Shown: piece by piece, positions 1 through 8,344 of the stretch | How the letters are laid out: the number at the start of each line of letters is the position of its first letter | Position numbering within the stretch: the first letter of the stretch is position 1 | From: Mycobacterium sp. D16R12 | GTDB taxonomy: Bacteria; Actinomycetota; Actinomycetes; Mycobacteriales; Mycobacteriaceae | Assembly: GCF_002013465.1 (NCBI RefSeq) | Contig: NZ_MAFC01000026.1 | Location: 1 to 64,000, forward strand | Direction of reading: 5' to 3' | DNA: 64,000 nucleotides | Notes under the pieces: generated by a model | Databases searched by the model: none | Seen by the model: the letters and a program-made list of their open reading frames with translations, nothing else | Told to the model about the DNA's origin: nothing | Position numbers and translations under genes: made by a program

Positions 1-46
1 GCCCGGAGCTGCCCCCGTCCCCCGGCCGGGGCCGAAACCTCATCCG

Positions 47-1309
47 ATGCCGCGGCGTCCCGCGGCATCGGCGCCCGCTCCTGCGGCCCATCATGTTGAT
101 CCGCACAAGTTCGGCCGCGTCGATGACGACGGCAGCGTCTGGCTGATCACGTCCGCCGGTGAACGTCAGATCGGGTCGTGGCAGGCCGGAGATGCCGACG
201 CCGCGTACACGCATTTCGGCCGCCGGTTCGAAGACCTCGAGACGGAGATCCAGCTACTGGAGTTGCGACTCGGCTCGGGTTCGGGCGACGCGCGCAAGAT
301 CAAGACCGCCGCCGAGCACCTCGCAGAGACGCTGCCCACCGCGGCCATCCTCGGCGATGTGGACTCGCTGTCGGCTCGGCTGACGGCGCTGCTGGAGTCC
401 GCGGACGCCCAGGCCGCCGCGGCACGCGCGCAGCGCGATGAGGCTCGTTCAGCGAGCATCGCCCGTAAGGAGGAACTCGCTGCCGAGGCCGAGGAGCTCG
501 CGAGCAATTCCACGCAGTGGAAGGCCGCCGGTGACCGGATCCGGGTCATTCTGGACGAGTGGAAGTCGATCCACGGCGTAGACCGCAAGACCGACGATGC
601 CCTATGGAAGCGCTACTCGACGGCACGCGAGACGTTCAACCGCAGGCGCGGCGCGCATTTCGCCGAAATGGATCGCGAACGCGCCGGCGCACGGGAGAAG
701 AAGGAAGACCTGTGCAAGCAGGCCGAGGCACTCTCGGATTCCACCGACTGGGGTGCAACCTCGGGGGCATTCCGGAATCTGCTGAATGACTGGAAGGCCG
801 CTGGTCGGGCTCCCCGGGAGACCGACGACAACCTGTGGCACCGCTTCAAGGCCGCTCAGGACAAGTTCTTCGCCGCTCGCAACGCCGAATCCGCCTCCCG
901 CGATGCCGAATTCGTGGCCAACGCGGACGCCAAGCGCGCATTGCTGATCGAGGCCGAGAAGATCGATCCGGAGACCGATGTGGATGGCGCCCGCTCGGCG
1001 CTGCGGGCAATCGGCGACAAGTGGGATGCCATCGGGAAGGTGCCGCGTGAGCAGCAGACCGATCTGGAACGGCGGCTGCGCGCGGTAGAGAAGAAGGTGC
1101 GCGACGCCGGCGAATCCGGCTGGGGCGACCCCGAGGCGGAGGCACGCGCCGAGCAGTTCCGCGTTCGCGCGCGCCAGTTCGAGGAGCAGGCCGCCAAGGC
1201 GGAGGCCGCGGGCAAGGCCAAGGATGCCGAGAAGGCTCGTGCCAGCGCCAAGCAGTGGCAGGAATGGGCCGATGCGGCGGTGGCCGCGGTCAAGAGCCGG
1301 TCGCGCTAA
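47..1309 (+). CDS. DUF349 repeat protein (Rv2731-like)
   Basis: This 420-residue, Ala/Arg/Glu-rich protein carries three DUF349-type helical repeats, at about residues 150-215, 225-290 and 305-355. Each has the pattern W-K-x-x-G followed by D-D-x-L-W or a variant. The C-terminus (about 360-415) is predicted coiled coil. A DUF349 gene precedes the Rv2732c-miaB pair in M. tuberculosis too, which supports orthology with Rv2731. The molecular function is not known. The reading frame stays open to the left edge of the window with Pro-rich codons, so the true start may lie upstream of the ATG at 47. It is convergent with the next gene across a shared hairpin. Confidence 0.8.
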   Translation: MPRRPAASAPAPAAHHVDPHKFGRVDDDGSVWLITSAGERQIGSWQAGDADAAYTHFGRRFEDLETEIQLLELRLGSGSGDARKIKTAAEHLAETLPTAAILGDVDSLSARLTALLESADAQAAAARAQRDEARSASIARKEELAAEAEELASNSTQWKAAGDRIRVILDEWKSIHGVDRKTDDALWKRYSTARETFNRRRGAHFAEMDRERAGAREKKEDLCKQAEALSDSTDWGATSGAFRNLLNDWKAAGRAPRETDDNLWHRFKAAQDKFFAARNAESASRDAEFVANADAKRALLIEAEKIDPETDVDGARSALRAIGDKWDAIGKVPREQQTDLERRLRAVEKKVRDAGESGWGDPEAEARAEQFRVRARQFEEQAAKAEAAGKAKDAEKARASAKQWQEWADAAVAAVKSRSR

Positions 1310-1310
1310 G

Positions 1311-1330
1311 CGCCTTCCACGGGGAGGGCG
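1311..1330. terminator. Bidirectional hairpin terminator
   Basis: CGCCTTCC and GGAGGGCG form an 8-bp stem (one G-U pair) around the loop ACGG. It starts directly after the DUF349 stop codon and is followed by TTATTTCT on the plus strand. The convergent minus-strand gene ends at the other side, so the hairpin can serve both. Confidence 0.65.
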
Positions 1331-1918
1331 TTATTTCTCGTCTTCCCCGAAGGCGTCGTCGAGGAAGGTGCGCTGATCGCGCTTGGCGGCCTCACGCCGC
1401 TGCTGCTCGGCCGCCAGTTGCACCGAGGTACGTGACCACACCACGCGCGCCCAGTGGAAGGTCAACAAAATGACGGCGATCCAGGCGACCACCAAACCGA
1501 TCCCCGGGCCCGGATGTCCGACTCCGGCGGTCTGACGGGTCCAAATCGCGAGCATGCCAATCACACTGGCGACGAACGAACCCGCCAGTGCGATCCAGGA
1601 CAGCACCCATCGGCGGGTCAGCAGAGCCAGCATGGAAAATCCGACACCGAAGACCATCGCGAGCCACACGAAGATCCGGGACGGCACCCGCACAGATTCC
1701 TGATCCGCTATCGCCGCGTTGAGCAGAACGTCGAATCCCCTGGCATGTCCGGTATGCGGCAGTACGAACGTGAGAAGCAGCGCGAAGACCAGGACCGCCA
1801 CCACGAGGGCGCGGGCACCCGGATCGATCTCCCCGGCGACCTTCTTCTCGGCCGCGTCGATGTCCTTACGGAACTCCTCGAACTCGGCGTCTTCTTTTCC
1901 GGATTCCGCGTCACTCAT
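1331..1918 (-). CDS. Membrane protein, Rv2732c-like
   Basis: A 195-residue protein with an acidic, charged N-terminus and four likely membrane segments in the middle (ALVVAVLVFALLLTF, then FVWLAMVFGVGFSML, LSWIALAGSFVASVIGML and IGLVVAWIAVILLTF). It ends in a charged cytoplasmic tail rich in Arg, Gln and Glu. The start chosen is the ATG at 1918, which overlaps the miaB stop in an ATGA junction and so implies translational coupling. Position and topology match the conserved transmembrane protein Rv2732c that follows miaB in M. tuberculosis. No catalytic motif is visible and the function is unknown. Confidence 0.8.
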   Translation of the reverse strand: MSDAESGKEDAEFEEFRKDIDAAEKKVAGEIDPGARALVVAVLVFALLLTFVLPHTGHARGFDVLLNAAIADQESVRVPSRIFVWLAMVFGVGFSMLALLTRRWVLSWIALAGSFVASVIGMLAIWTRQTAGVGHPGPGIGLVVAWIAVILLTFHWARVVWSRTSVQLAAEQQRREAAKRDQRTFLDDAFGEDEK

Positions 1919-3441
1919 AGCCCGCACCCTGCAACCTCAATCTGCTCTGCCGCCTTCGGGGCTCCGATTGCCGGCATGCCCAAACCAATTCCCGATGTAG
2001 ACGGCTTCTTGCCGGTCTCGTGTGCATCACCGGCCTGGGTGCGCCGGTGACTGCGCACTCCCCCGTCGGCAATGAGGTGATGAGGTGCCGCACCGGTGAC
2101 GTCGACGGTGATGACATCGCCGGGACGCAACTCCCCGTCCAGCTGTCCTTGCGGCCGGAAATGCACCAAACGGCCGTCACGGGCGCGTCCGCTCATACGT
2201 GCGGTCGCGCCGTCCTTGCGGCCTTCCCCGGTGGCGATCAGTACCTCGATCTGTCGACCGATCTGCTTCTGATTCTCTTCCAGCGTGACGGACTCCTGCA
2301 GCAGGATTAGCCGCTCATAGCGTTCCTGCACAACGGCTTTCGGCAGCTGGTCAGGAAGCTCGGCCGCCGGGGTGCCCGGCCGGATCGAGTACTGGAAGGT
2401 GAACGCGCTGGAAAAGCGCGCGCGACGCACAACCTCAAGTGTCTGCTCGAAGTCCTCTTCGGTCTCGCCGGGGAATCCGACGATGATGTCGGTGGTGATG
2501 GCGGCGTCCGGCATGACCGCACGCACCCTGTCGATGATCGACAGGAAGCGCTCGGACCGGTACGACCGGCGCATCGCCTTGAGGATGCGGTCAGAACCGG
2601 ATTGCAGCGGCATATGGAGCTGGGGGCACACATTCGGGGTCTGCGCCATGGCTTCGATGACGTCATCGGTGAATTCAGCCGGGTGCGGGGAGGTGAATCG
2701 CACCCGTTCCAGTCCCTCGATGCGGCCGCAGGCGCGCAGCAGATCGGCGAAAGCGCCACGATCGCGGGCAATGTCAGGATCGGCGAAGTTGATGCCGTAG
2801 GCGTTGACGTTCTGGCCGAGTAGCGTCACCTCCAGCACACCCTGGTCCACCAGCGCCTGTACCTCGGCGAGGATGTCACCGGGACGACGATCGATCTCCT
2901 TGCCCCGCAAGGAGGGAACGATACAAAAGGTGCAGGTGTTGTTGCAGCCCACCGAGATCGACACCCAGGCCGCGTAGGCCGATTCGCGGGTCGCCGGCAG
3001 TGCCGAGGGAAAGTGTTCGAGGGCCTCGACGATCTCGACCTGGGCCTCGTTGTTGTGACGCGCACGCTCCAGCAGCGTGGGCAGCGATCCGATGTTGTGA
3101 GTGCCGAAGACGACGTCGACCCACGGCGCCTTCTTGAGCATGCCCTCGCGGTCCTTTTGGGCGAGACAGCCGCCGACGGCGATCTGCATGTTCGGATTGG
3201 CGGCCTTGCGCGGCGCGAGGTGGCTGATGTTTCCGTACAGCTTGTTATCGGCGTTCTCACGCACCGCGCAGGTGTTGAAGATAACGATGTCGGCGTCGCT
3301 GCCGTCGGGGGCCTTCACGTATCCGGCCGCATCCAGGAGGCCCGACACCCGCTCGGAGTCGTGCACATTCATCTGGCAGCCGTAGGTGCGGACCTGGTAC
3401 GTCCGGACCGCCGATTGATCGGAAGTCACGGTATTGGTCAC
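1915..3441 (-). CDS. miaB: tRNA-2-methylthio-N6-dimethylallyladenosine synthase MiaB
   Basis: MiaB is a radical-SAM methylthiotransferase that modifies i6A37 of tRNAs reading UNN codons. With the start used here (508 aa), the N-terminal auxiliary-cluster cysteines are C22 (TYGCQMN), C58 (NTCAVRE) and C92 (GGCLAQ). The radical-SAM triad C-x3-C-x2-C is at C166, C170 and C173 (SVGCNNTCTFC), and a TRAM-type RNA-binding region lies near the C-terminus. An ATG at 3507 would overlap the upstream gene by 43 bp. The GTG at 3441 is preferred because TACCAT sits exactly six bases upstream of it, giving a leaderless start. The gene couples to the downstream membrane-protein gene by ATGA. Confidence 0.92.
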   Translation of the reverse strand: MTNTVTSDQSAVRTYQVRTYGCQMNVHDSERVSGLLDAAGYVKAPDGSDADIVIFNTCAVRENADNKLYGNISHLAPRKAANPNMQIAVGGCLAQKDREGMLKKAPWVDVVFGTHNIGSLPTLLERARHNNEAQVEIVEALEHFPSALPATRESAYAAWVSISVGCNNTCTFCIVPSLRGKEIDRRPGDILAEVQALVDQGVLEVTLLGQNVNAYGINFADPDIARDRGAFADLLRACGRIEGLERVRFTSPHPAEFTDDVIEAMAQTPNVCPQLHMPLQSGSDRILKAMRRSYRSERFLSIIDRVRAVMPDAAITTDIIVGFPGETEEDFEQTLEVVRRARFSSAFTFQYSIRPGTPAAELPDQLPKAVVQERYERLILLQESVTLEENQKQIGRQIEVLIATGEGRKDGATARMSGRARDGRLVHFRPQGQLDGELRPGDVITVDVTGAAPHHLIADGGVRSHRRTQAGDAHETGKKPSTSGIGLGMPAIGAPKAAEQIEVAGCGL

Positions 3442-3447
3442 GGACTT

Positions 3448-3453
3448 ATGGTA
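3448..3453 (-). promoter_or_regulatory. -10 element for leaderless miaB
   Basis: TACCAT on the minus strand, six bases before the GTG at 3441. It matches the mycobacterial TANNNT -10 pattern and places transcription start at the initiation codon. Confidence 0.5.
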
Positions 3454-3464
3454 CGTGCCCGCAT

Positions 3465-3863
3465 TCAGGCCGTTTCCCGCGCCGATCGGCGACGTTTCCG
3501 CCACCACTCATCGGCGTCACAGGAGTACTGCTGGACCCCATAGAGGCAGAACCCCAGGTACACCCAGTTCATGCTGTCCGTCGTGTCGGCCACCAGGCTC
3601 GGCAGCGCCAAGAAGAAGACACCAAACAGATACAGACCCATGACCCACCAGAACGCCGCCGAGCGAGGACATTCCAATTCGGATCGCATGGGTCTGCGAA
3701 GAATCTCATGCCAGGTGAGCATCGTTGCGGCTCCCGCAATCAGCGCAATCACTGCGACTATCCAGCGCCACCACGATGCGCCGTACACAACCGCGACGGG
3801 GAACGCCACAAGCCAGCACACCCCGGCAGCCAGGTATAACGCCACCCGCCACCGCGCCTTCAT
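3465..3863 (-). CDS. Small membrane protein, paralog of the gene upstream
   Basis: The ATG at 3863 overlaps the stop of the upstream gene in an ATGA junction, giving 132 residues with about four membrane segments. The N-terminal part (LVAFPVAVVYGASWWRW) and the Trp-rich C-terminal part (CDADEWWRKRRR) align with FPVAVIHGATSWGW and YRIDDWWQGWY of the neighbouring gene, so the two are tandem paralogs. A longer frame begins at 3962 but would lie inside the neighbour. The gene is not recognised beyond this and no function is assigned. Confidence 0.65.
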   Translation of the reverse strand: MKARWRVALYLAAGVCWLVAFPVAVVYGASWWRWIVAVIALIAGAATMLTWHEILRRPMRSELECPRSAAFWWVMGLYLFGVFFLALPSLVADTTDSMNWVYLGFCLYGVQQYSCDADEWWRKRRRSARETA

Positions 3864-4330
3864 CGCACCCCGTGCTCCGGCACATACCAGCCCTGCCACC
3901 AGTCGTCGATGCGGTAGACGGCGTGCACGCCCAACCAGATCCACCCGCCGGCCCATATCCACGATTCGGGGAGCCCGGGCTCCCCGAATGCCCGGCCGAT
4001 AGTCATGGCGGCCATGCCGCCGGTCAGCCCGATAAAGATCGCGAACGAGACGTCTCGCCTGGGCCGTCGCCGCTCGGGCTTATCACTATCCAGCCGGCAC
4101 GGTCCCGTATCGGCATTCGCCTGCCCCGATAGGGTAACCAAACGCATTAGCGAGCTGGGCAGCAAGAACATGCCGATAACCAGCCCGAAACCTGCCGCAA
4201 TCCAGCCCCACGACGTTGCCCCATGTATCACCGCAACAGGAAAAGATGCGATGAACAGAACAGATGCGAGAACTCGTGCGAATGCTTTGATTCGCGGGCC
4301 CTCAGAGGAAGGCCGCCCTCCGGTCCGCAT
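3860..4330 (-). CDS. Membrane protein, tandem paralog
   Basis: A 156-residue protein with two membrane segments near residues 15-60, a charged Arg-rich loop (PERRRPRRD) and two more near 95-135, ending in a Trp-rich tail (DDWWQGWYVPEHG). It is coupled by ATGA to its downstream paralog. The pair probably arose by duplication and may form a hetero-oligomer, but nothing in either protein indicates an activity. The start is not certain because no clear ribosome binding site or -10 element precedes the ATG at 4330. Confidence 0.6.
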   Translation of the reverse strand: MRTGGRPSSEGPRIKAFARVLASVLFIASFPVAVIHGATSWGWIAAGFGLVIGMFLLPSSLMRLVTLSGQANADTGPCRLDSDKPERRRPRRDVSFAIFIGLTGGMAAMTIGRAFGEPGLPESWIWAGGWIWLGVHAVYRIDDWWQGWYVPEHGVR

Positions 4331-4440
4331 GAAGCCAGTATTGCAGATGTTTGCTGCGACTGGTCATCCGGCCTGCCGGATCGCATGCCGCCGAATGCGC
4401 GGACCCATTCGTTCCACGCTGCGAATGTGTGGGGAACCCG

Positions 4441-4446
4441 TATTGT
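4441..4446 (+). promoter_or_regulatory. -10 element for leaderless gluA
   Basis: TATTGT lies six bases upstream of the ATG at 4453, and there is no Shine-Dalgarno sequence. This supports that ATG over the in-frame one at 4351. Confidence 0.55.
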
Positions 4447-4452
4447 CTGACC

Positions 4453-5241
4453 ATGCCGGTGAGCACCGACACCTCAACGAGCGGGGAAAACGCCCCCGCA
4501 ATAAGCAGCCCGATGATCTCCCTTGAGCATGTCGACAAGCATTTCGGCGATCTGCACGTCCTCAAGGACATCACCCTCGAAATCCCCCGTGGTCAGGTAG
4601 TTGTCGTCCTCGGGCCCTCCGGCTCGGGCAAGTCGACACTGTGTCGCACCATCAACCGTCTCGAACCCATCGACACCGGCACCATCCGGATCGATGGCAA
4701 AGCACTCCCCGAGGAGGGGCGCGCGCTGGCCAACCTGCGCGCCGAAGTGGGAATGGTTTTCCAGTCCTTCAATCTCTTCTCACACAAGACAATTCTCGAC
4801 AATGTGACGCTCGCGCCGATGAAGGTTCGCAAGAAGGACAAGGAGTCCGCGCGCAAGCACGCAATCGAATTACTTGAACGCGTCGGGATCGCCAGTCAGA
4901 AGGACAAGTACCCGGCGCAACTATCCGGCGGGCAGCAGCAGCGGGTCGCGATCGCGCGTTCGTTGGCCATGGGCCCGAAGGTCATGCTCTTCGATGAGCC
5001 CACCTCTGCGCTGGACCCCGAAATGGTCAATGAGGTTCTCGACGTCATGGTGTCGCTGGCCAAAGAGGGCATGACCATGCTGGTGGTCACCCATGAGATG
5101 GGATTCGCCCGCAAGGCCGCCGACCGAATCATCTTCATGGCCGACGGCGCCATCATCGAGGACACGGACCCGGAGAGCTTCTTCACCAACCCGAAGTCCG
5201 AACGCGCCAAGGACTTCCTCGGAAAGATCCTCGGGCATTGA
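4453..5241 (+). CDS. gluA: Glutamate ABC transporter ATP-binding protein GluA
   Basis: This is the ATPase subunit of a polar amino acid (glutamate-type) importer, 262 residues. It has the Walker A motif GPSGSGKS, the signature LSGGQQQRVAIAR, the Walker B region VMLFDEPTSALDPE and the H-loop VVTHEMG. It is followed without gaps by the binding lipoprotein and two permeases, the gluABCD layout known from Corynebacterium and mycobacteria, where it also lies close to recX-recA. The N-terminal 20 residues before MISLEHV are poorly conserved. The start at 4453 is chosen from the -10 element six bases upstream. The stop overlaps the gluB start by one base (TGATG). Confidence 0.92.
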   Translation: MPVSTDTSTSGENAPAISSPMISLEHVDKHFGDLHVLKDITLEIPRGQVVVVLGPSGSGKSTLCRTINRLEPIDTGTIRIDGKALPEEGRALANLRAEVGMVFQSFNLFSHKTILDNVTLAPMKVRKKDKESARKHAIELLERVGIASQKDKYPAQLSGGQQQRVAIARSLAMGPKVMLFDEPTSALDPEMVNEVLDVMVSLAKEGMTMLVVTHEMGFARKAADRIIFMADGAIIEDTDPESFFTNPKSERAKDFLGKILGH

Positions 5242-6260
5242 TGAACCGCTTGCGCGAAAAAGCTCAAGCACTGATGCGACGGCACACCACACTGGTGGCC
5301 GCTGTGGCCCTGGTTGCCACCCTGATCAGTTCCTGCGGCAGTACCGAGCCACGTCAACTACTCGAATCGATCCGCAGCGGCACCGTCATCCTGGGCACCA
5401 AATTCGATCAGCCCGGGGTGGGCCTGCAGCACCCCGACAAGAAGATGAGCGGATTCGACGTCAAGATCTCCGAGTACGTCGTCAACGCCATCGCCGACGA
5501 ACTCGGTGTCGCGCACCCGACCATCCGCTGGTATGAGACACCGTCGGCACAGCGCGAACAACTCATCGACAACGGCACCGTGGACATGATCGCCGGCAGC
5601 TACTCGGTCAACTACAGCCGAGCGCAGAAGGTGTCCTTCGCCGGCCCATATCTCATTACCTACCAAGGGCTTCTGGTTCGCAAGGCGGATGACTCGCTGA
5701 CCACATTGGACGACTTGAACCGGGGCAAGAAGCTGTGTTCGGTATCGGGCTCGACGCCCGCGCAGAACGTGAAGAATCTTCTGGCCGGCACCCAGCTGCA
5801 AGAGTTCGACTCATATTCCTCCTGCGTGGAGGCGCTGCGACGGGGCAAAGTCGACGCCCTCACCACCGACGAGACGATCCTGGCCGGGTACGCCAAGCGC
5901 TACGAGGGCGAGTTCAAGCTGATTCAGATGAACTACGAGCTGAGCAAGCCGCTGTGCATCGGAAAACCCAAGAAGCAGAAGAAGAACGGCGACCCGTTCT
6001 CCCGGGAGGTCTACGGGATCGGTCTCGCGAAGGGTGATACCGCCGCCATCGAGGCCATCGACCGGGCACTCGACAAGATGATCGCCAGCGGAACCTGGGA
6101 TGCCGATCTGCGGGACGCACTCGGTAACAGCACGATCGATGATTGGGAGAAGCGCGCCAAGGGCGGCACCTACGGCCTGCTGCCCGACCCCTCACTGGCC
6201 GCGATAGAGAAGATCACCGGCGTCAAGCCCGTCGCCGACAAGGCGTGTGAGGCCGCATGA
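5241..6260 (+). CDS. gluB: Glutamate-binding lipoprotein GluB
   Basis: This is the extracytoplasmic solute-binding subunit (SBP family 3), 339 residues. A basic N-terminus and hydrophobic stretch lead to the lipobox LISSC, with the lipidated Cys near residue 32. The mature part has typical family-3 features such as GTVILGTKFDQPG, a GFDVKISEYV segment and SFAGPYL. It delivers substrate to the GluC-GluD channel. A TTG lies one codon earlier (5238), but the ATG at 5241, overlapping the gluA stop, is the more natural start. The stop overlaps gluC by four bases (ATGA). Substrate specificity for glutamate is inferred from synteny. Confidence 0.9.
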   Translation: MNRLREKAQALMRRHTTLVAAVALVATLISSCGSTEPRQLLESIRSGTVILGTKFDQPGVGLQHPDKKMSGFDVKISEYVVNAIADELGVAHPTIRWYETPSAQREQLIDNGTVDMIAGSYSVNYSRAQKVSFAGPYLITYQGLLVRKADDSLTTLDDLNRGKKLCSVSGSTPAQNVKNLLAGTQLQEFDSYSSCVEALRRGKVDALTTDETILAGYAKRYEGEFKLIQMNYELSKPLCIGKPKKQKKNGDPFSREVYGIGLAKGDTAAIEAIDRALDKMIASGTWDADLRDALGNSTIDDWEKRAKGGTYGLLPDPSLAAIEKITGVKPVADKACEAA

Positions 6261-6940
6261 ACGCGCTGTGGGCGAACATGGGGCCGCAGCTGTGGCCGGC
6301 GTTCTGGACCACCCTCAAGCTGACATTCTTCTCGGCCGTGGGCGCTCTGGTGTGGGGCACGCTCCTGGCCGAATGCCGAGTCTCGCCCGTGCCGATCATG
6401 CGGATCTTCGGCACCTGGTACGTCAACCTGATCCGGAACACCCCGCTGACCCTGATCATTTTGTTCTGTTCGGTGGGGCTCTACCAGAATCTCGGTATCG
6501 CACTGGCACCCGAGAACTCCAACTTCATCAGAAACAACAACTTCTGGCTATCGGTTCTCGGATTCTCTTTGTACACAGCAACTTTCGTGTGCGAGACATT
6601 GCGCTCCGGGTTCAATACCGTCCCGCTAGGGCAGGCCGAGGCAGCCCGGTCCCTCGGAATGCCGTTCTGGAGGGTCTTGACGCTCATCGTGCTACCGCAG
6701 GCCATGCGGGCGGTCCTGGCCCCCATGGGCAGCGTGCTGATCGCGCTGGTGAAGAACACTTCGATCGCTTCGGCGATCGGGGTCGCCGAGGCTGCCCTGC
6801 TGATGCGATCGGAGATCGAGCTGTTCGCCGACCAGATTGTCTGGATCTTCCTCATCATCGCGGCGGGTTACATGGTGATCACGCTGACGATCGGGTTGAC
6901 CTTCGGATACTTCGCAAAGCGGTTGGCGGTGAAGCGATGA
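6257..6940 (+). CDS. gluC: Glutamate ABC transporter permease GluC
   Basis: A 227-residue inner-membrane permease of the HisMQ/polar amino acid type. It begins with a conserved WPAFWTTLKLTFFSAVGALVW segment and has about five membrane helices. The EAA loop contacting GluA reads GQAEAARSLGMPFWRVLTLI, followed by VLPQAMRAVLAP. It overlaps gluB and gluD by ATGA junctions, so all four subunits should be made from one transcript in fixed ratio. Confidence 0.92.
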   Translation: MNALWANMGPQLWPAFWTTLKLTFFSAVGALVWGTLLAECRVSPVPIMRIFGTWYVNLIRNTPLTLIILFCSVGLYQNLGIALAPENSNFIRNNNFWLSVLGFSLYTATFVCETLRSGFNTVPLGQAEAARSLGMPFWRVLTLIVLPQAMRAVLAPMGSVLIALVKNTSIASAIGVAEAALLMRSEIELFADQIVWIFLIIAAGYMVITLTIGLTFGYFAKRLAVKR

Positions 6941-7878
6941 CCGGCAGCGCCACCGTCATGTACGACGCGCCCGGCCCAAAGGCCCGCGCGGTCAATCGGA
7001 TTATCGCCGTCGCATTCACGGTCCTCGTGGGCGCCGCTGCAGCCTGGGTGATCTGGACCCTCGTCGCCAATGAACAGCTCACCGCCGAAAAATGGTCGCC
7101 CTTCCTGCGTCTGGACACGTGGACGACGTACATCCTGCCGGGGCTGTTGGGCACCATCACGGCGGCGGCGTTGTCGATCGTCTTCGCGCTGGTTCTCGGT
7201 GCGGTGCTCGGCATCGGCCGGCTTTCCGAACACCGCGCGGTGCGCTGGATTTCGAGTACCCTCGTCGAATTCTTCCGCGCGATCCCCGTACTGATCTTGA
7301 TGGTGTTCTCGTACTACCTGTACGGGCAGCAGGCCATTTTCCCGTCCGAGTATCTGGCTTTCGCCGCCGTGGTGACAGGACTGTCGCTGTACAACGGCTC
7401 AGTCATCGCCGAGATCCTGCGTTCGGGCATCCAGTCGCTACCCAAGGGGCAGTCCGAGGCCGCAGTGGCGCTGGGCATGCGCAAGTCGCAGATGATGCGG
7501 CTGATCCTGCTCCCCCAATCGATTGCCGCGATGCTGCCCGCTCTCATCTCTCAGATGGTCATCGCACTGAAGGATTCTGCGCTGGGTTATGCGTTCGGCT
7601 ACATCGAGGTGGTGCGTTCGGGCATCCGCTCGGCGTCGTATTACGGAAACTATCTGCCCGCGCTCGTCGTGGTCGCGGTCATCATGATCCTCATCAACTT
7701 CGCACTATCCTCGCTGGCCACCAACATCGAGCGTCAGCTGCGCGAAGGCCGCAAGAAGAAGAGCCTCTTGGAGGTTCCGCACGCGCAGCCCGAACCAGGG
7801 TTGGTCACCAAAGATCTCCTCGAGACGCGTGGCGTGGATCCCGCCCACACGGACTTACGCCAGGACTACGGCGAGTAG
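6937..7878 (+). CDS. gluD: Glutamate ABC transporter permease GluD
   Basis: This is the second permease, 313 residues. Compared with GluC it has an N-terminal extension with one extra hydrophobic segment and a charged C-terminal tail of about 50 residues. The EAA loop reads KGQSEAAVALGMRKSQMMRLI, followed by LLPQSIAAMLPALISQ. The open frame extends back to 6247 inside gluC, but the ATG at 6937 in the ATGA junction is the start. The stop codon abuts the stop of the convergent DUF1348 gene with no intergenic base. Confidence 0.92.
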   Translation: MTGSATVMYDAPGPKARAVNRIIAVAFTVLVGAAAAWVIWTLVANEQLTAEKWSPFLRLDTWTTYILPGLLGTITAAALSIVFALVLGAVLGIGRLSEHRAVRWISSTLVEFFRAIPVLILMVFSYYLYGQQAIFPSEYLAFAAVVTGLSLYNGSVIAEILRSGIQSLPKGQSEAAVALGMRKSQMMRLILLPQSIAAMLPALISQMVIALKDSALGYAFGYIEVVRSGIRSASYYGNYLPALVVVAVIMILINFALSSLATNIERQLREGRKKKSLLEVPHAQPEPGLVTKDLLETRGVDPAHTDLRQDYGE

Positions 7879-8328
7879 TCACCGGATGGGCAGTGGCGAC
7901 TCGTCACCGGCCGGGCGGGGGCCGAAGATGCTGCGTTCTTCTTCGGCGATCTGTGTGTCGTTGATGCTGGCTTCGCGCCGTGACATCAGCCCGTCGGCGG
8001 TGAACTCCCACAATTCGTTGCCGTAGCTGCGCCACCACTGCCCGGTCTCATCGCGCCACTCGTATTGGAAGCGCACCGCCATCCGGTTCTCCCGGAACCC
8101 CCACAGCTCCTTGCGCAGCGCGTACCCGTTCTCCTTGGCCCACTTACGGGTCAAGAAGGCGACGATTTCAGCACGTCCGGTGATGAACTCGTCGCGGTTC
8201 CGCCATACCGAATCTTCGGTATAGGCAGCGGCGACCGTCTCGGGATCGCGCGTGTTCCAGGCATTCTCGGCGGCCCGCACCTTCTCGCGGGCAGAATCGA
8301 TGTCGAACGGCGGCAGCGGTGGGCGCAT
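7879..8328 (-). CDS. DUF1348 (SnoaL-like) protein
   Basis: A 149-residue NTF2-fold protein of the DUF1348 family. Diagnostic stretches are AENAWNTRDPETVAAAYT, EDSVWRNRDEFITGR, TRKWAKENGYALRKELW and RREASINDTQIAEEERSIF near the C-terminus. Members are small stand-alone cupped proteins, often induced with oxidative or electrophile-responsive genes; no enzymatic activity is established. It is the last gene of a three-gene operon starting with the VOC gene, 16 bases after the FMN-binding gene. The ATG at 8328 is used because upstream codons run through the preceding gene. Confidence 0.82.
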   Translation of the reverse strand: MRPPLPPFDIDSAREKVRAAENAWNTRDPETVAAAYTEDSVWRNRDEFITGRAEIVAFLTRKWAKENGYALRKELWGFRENRMAVRFQYEWRDETGQWWRSYGNELWEFTADGLMSRREASINDTQIAEEERSIFGPRPAGDESPLPIR

Positions 8329-8344
8329 GATGTGTCTTTTCTTG

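Noticed and set aside
6247..7878. A 543-codon open frame covering gluC and gluD
   Set aside because: It begins inside gluC in another frame. The permease GluD starts at the ATG at 6937, joined to gluC by an ATGA overlap.
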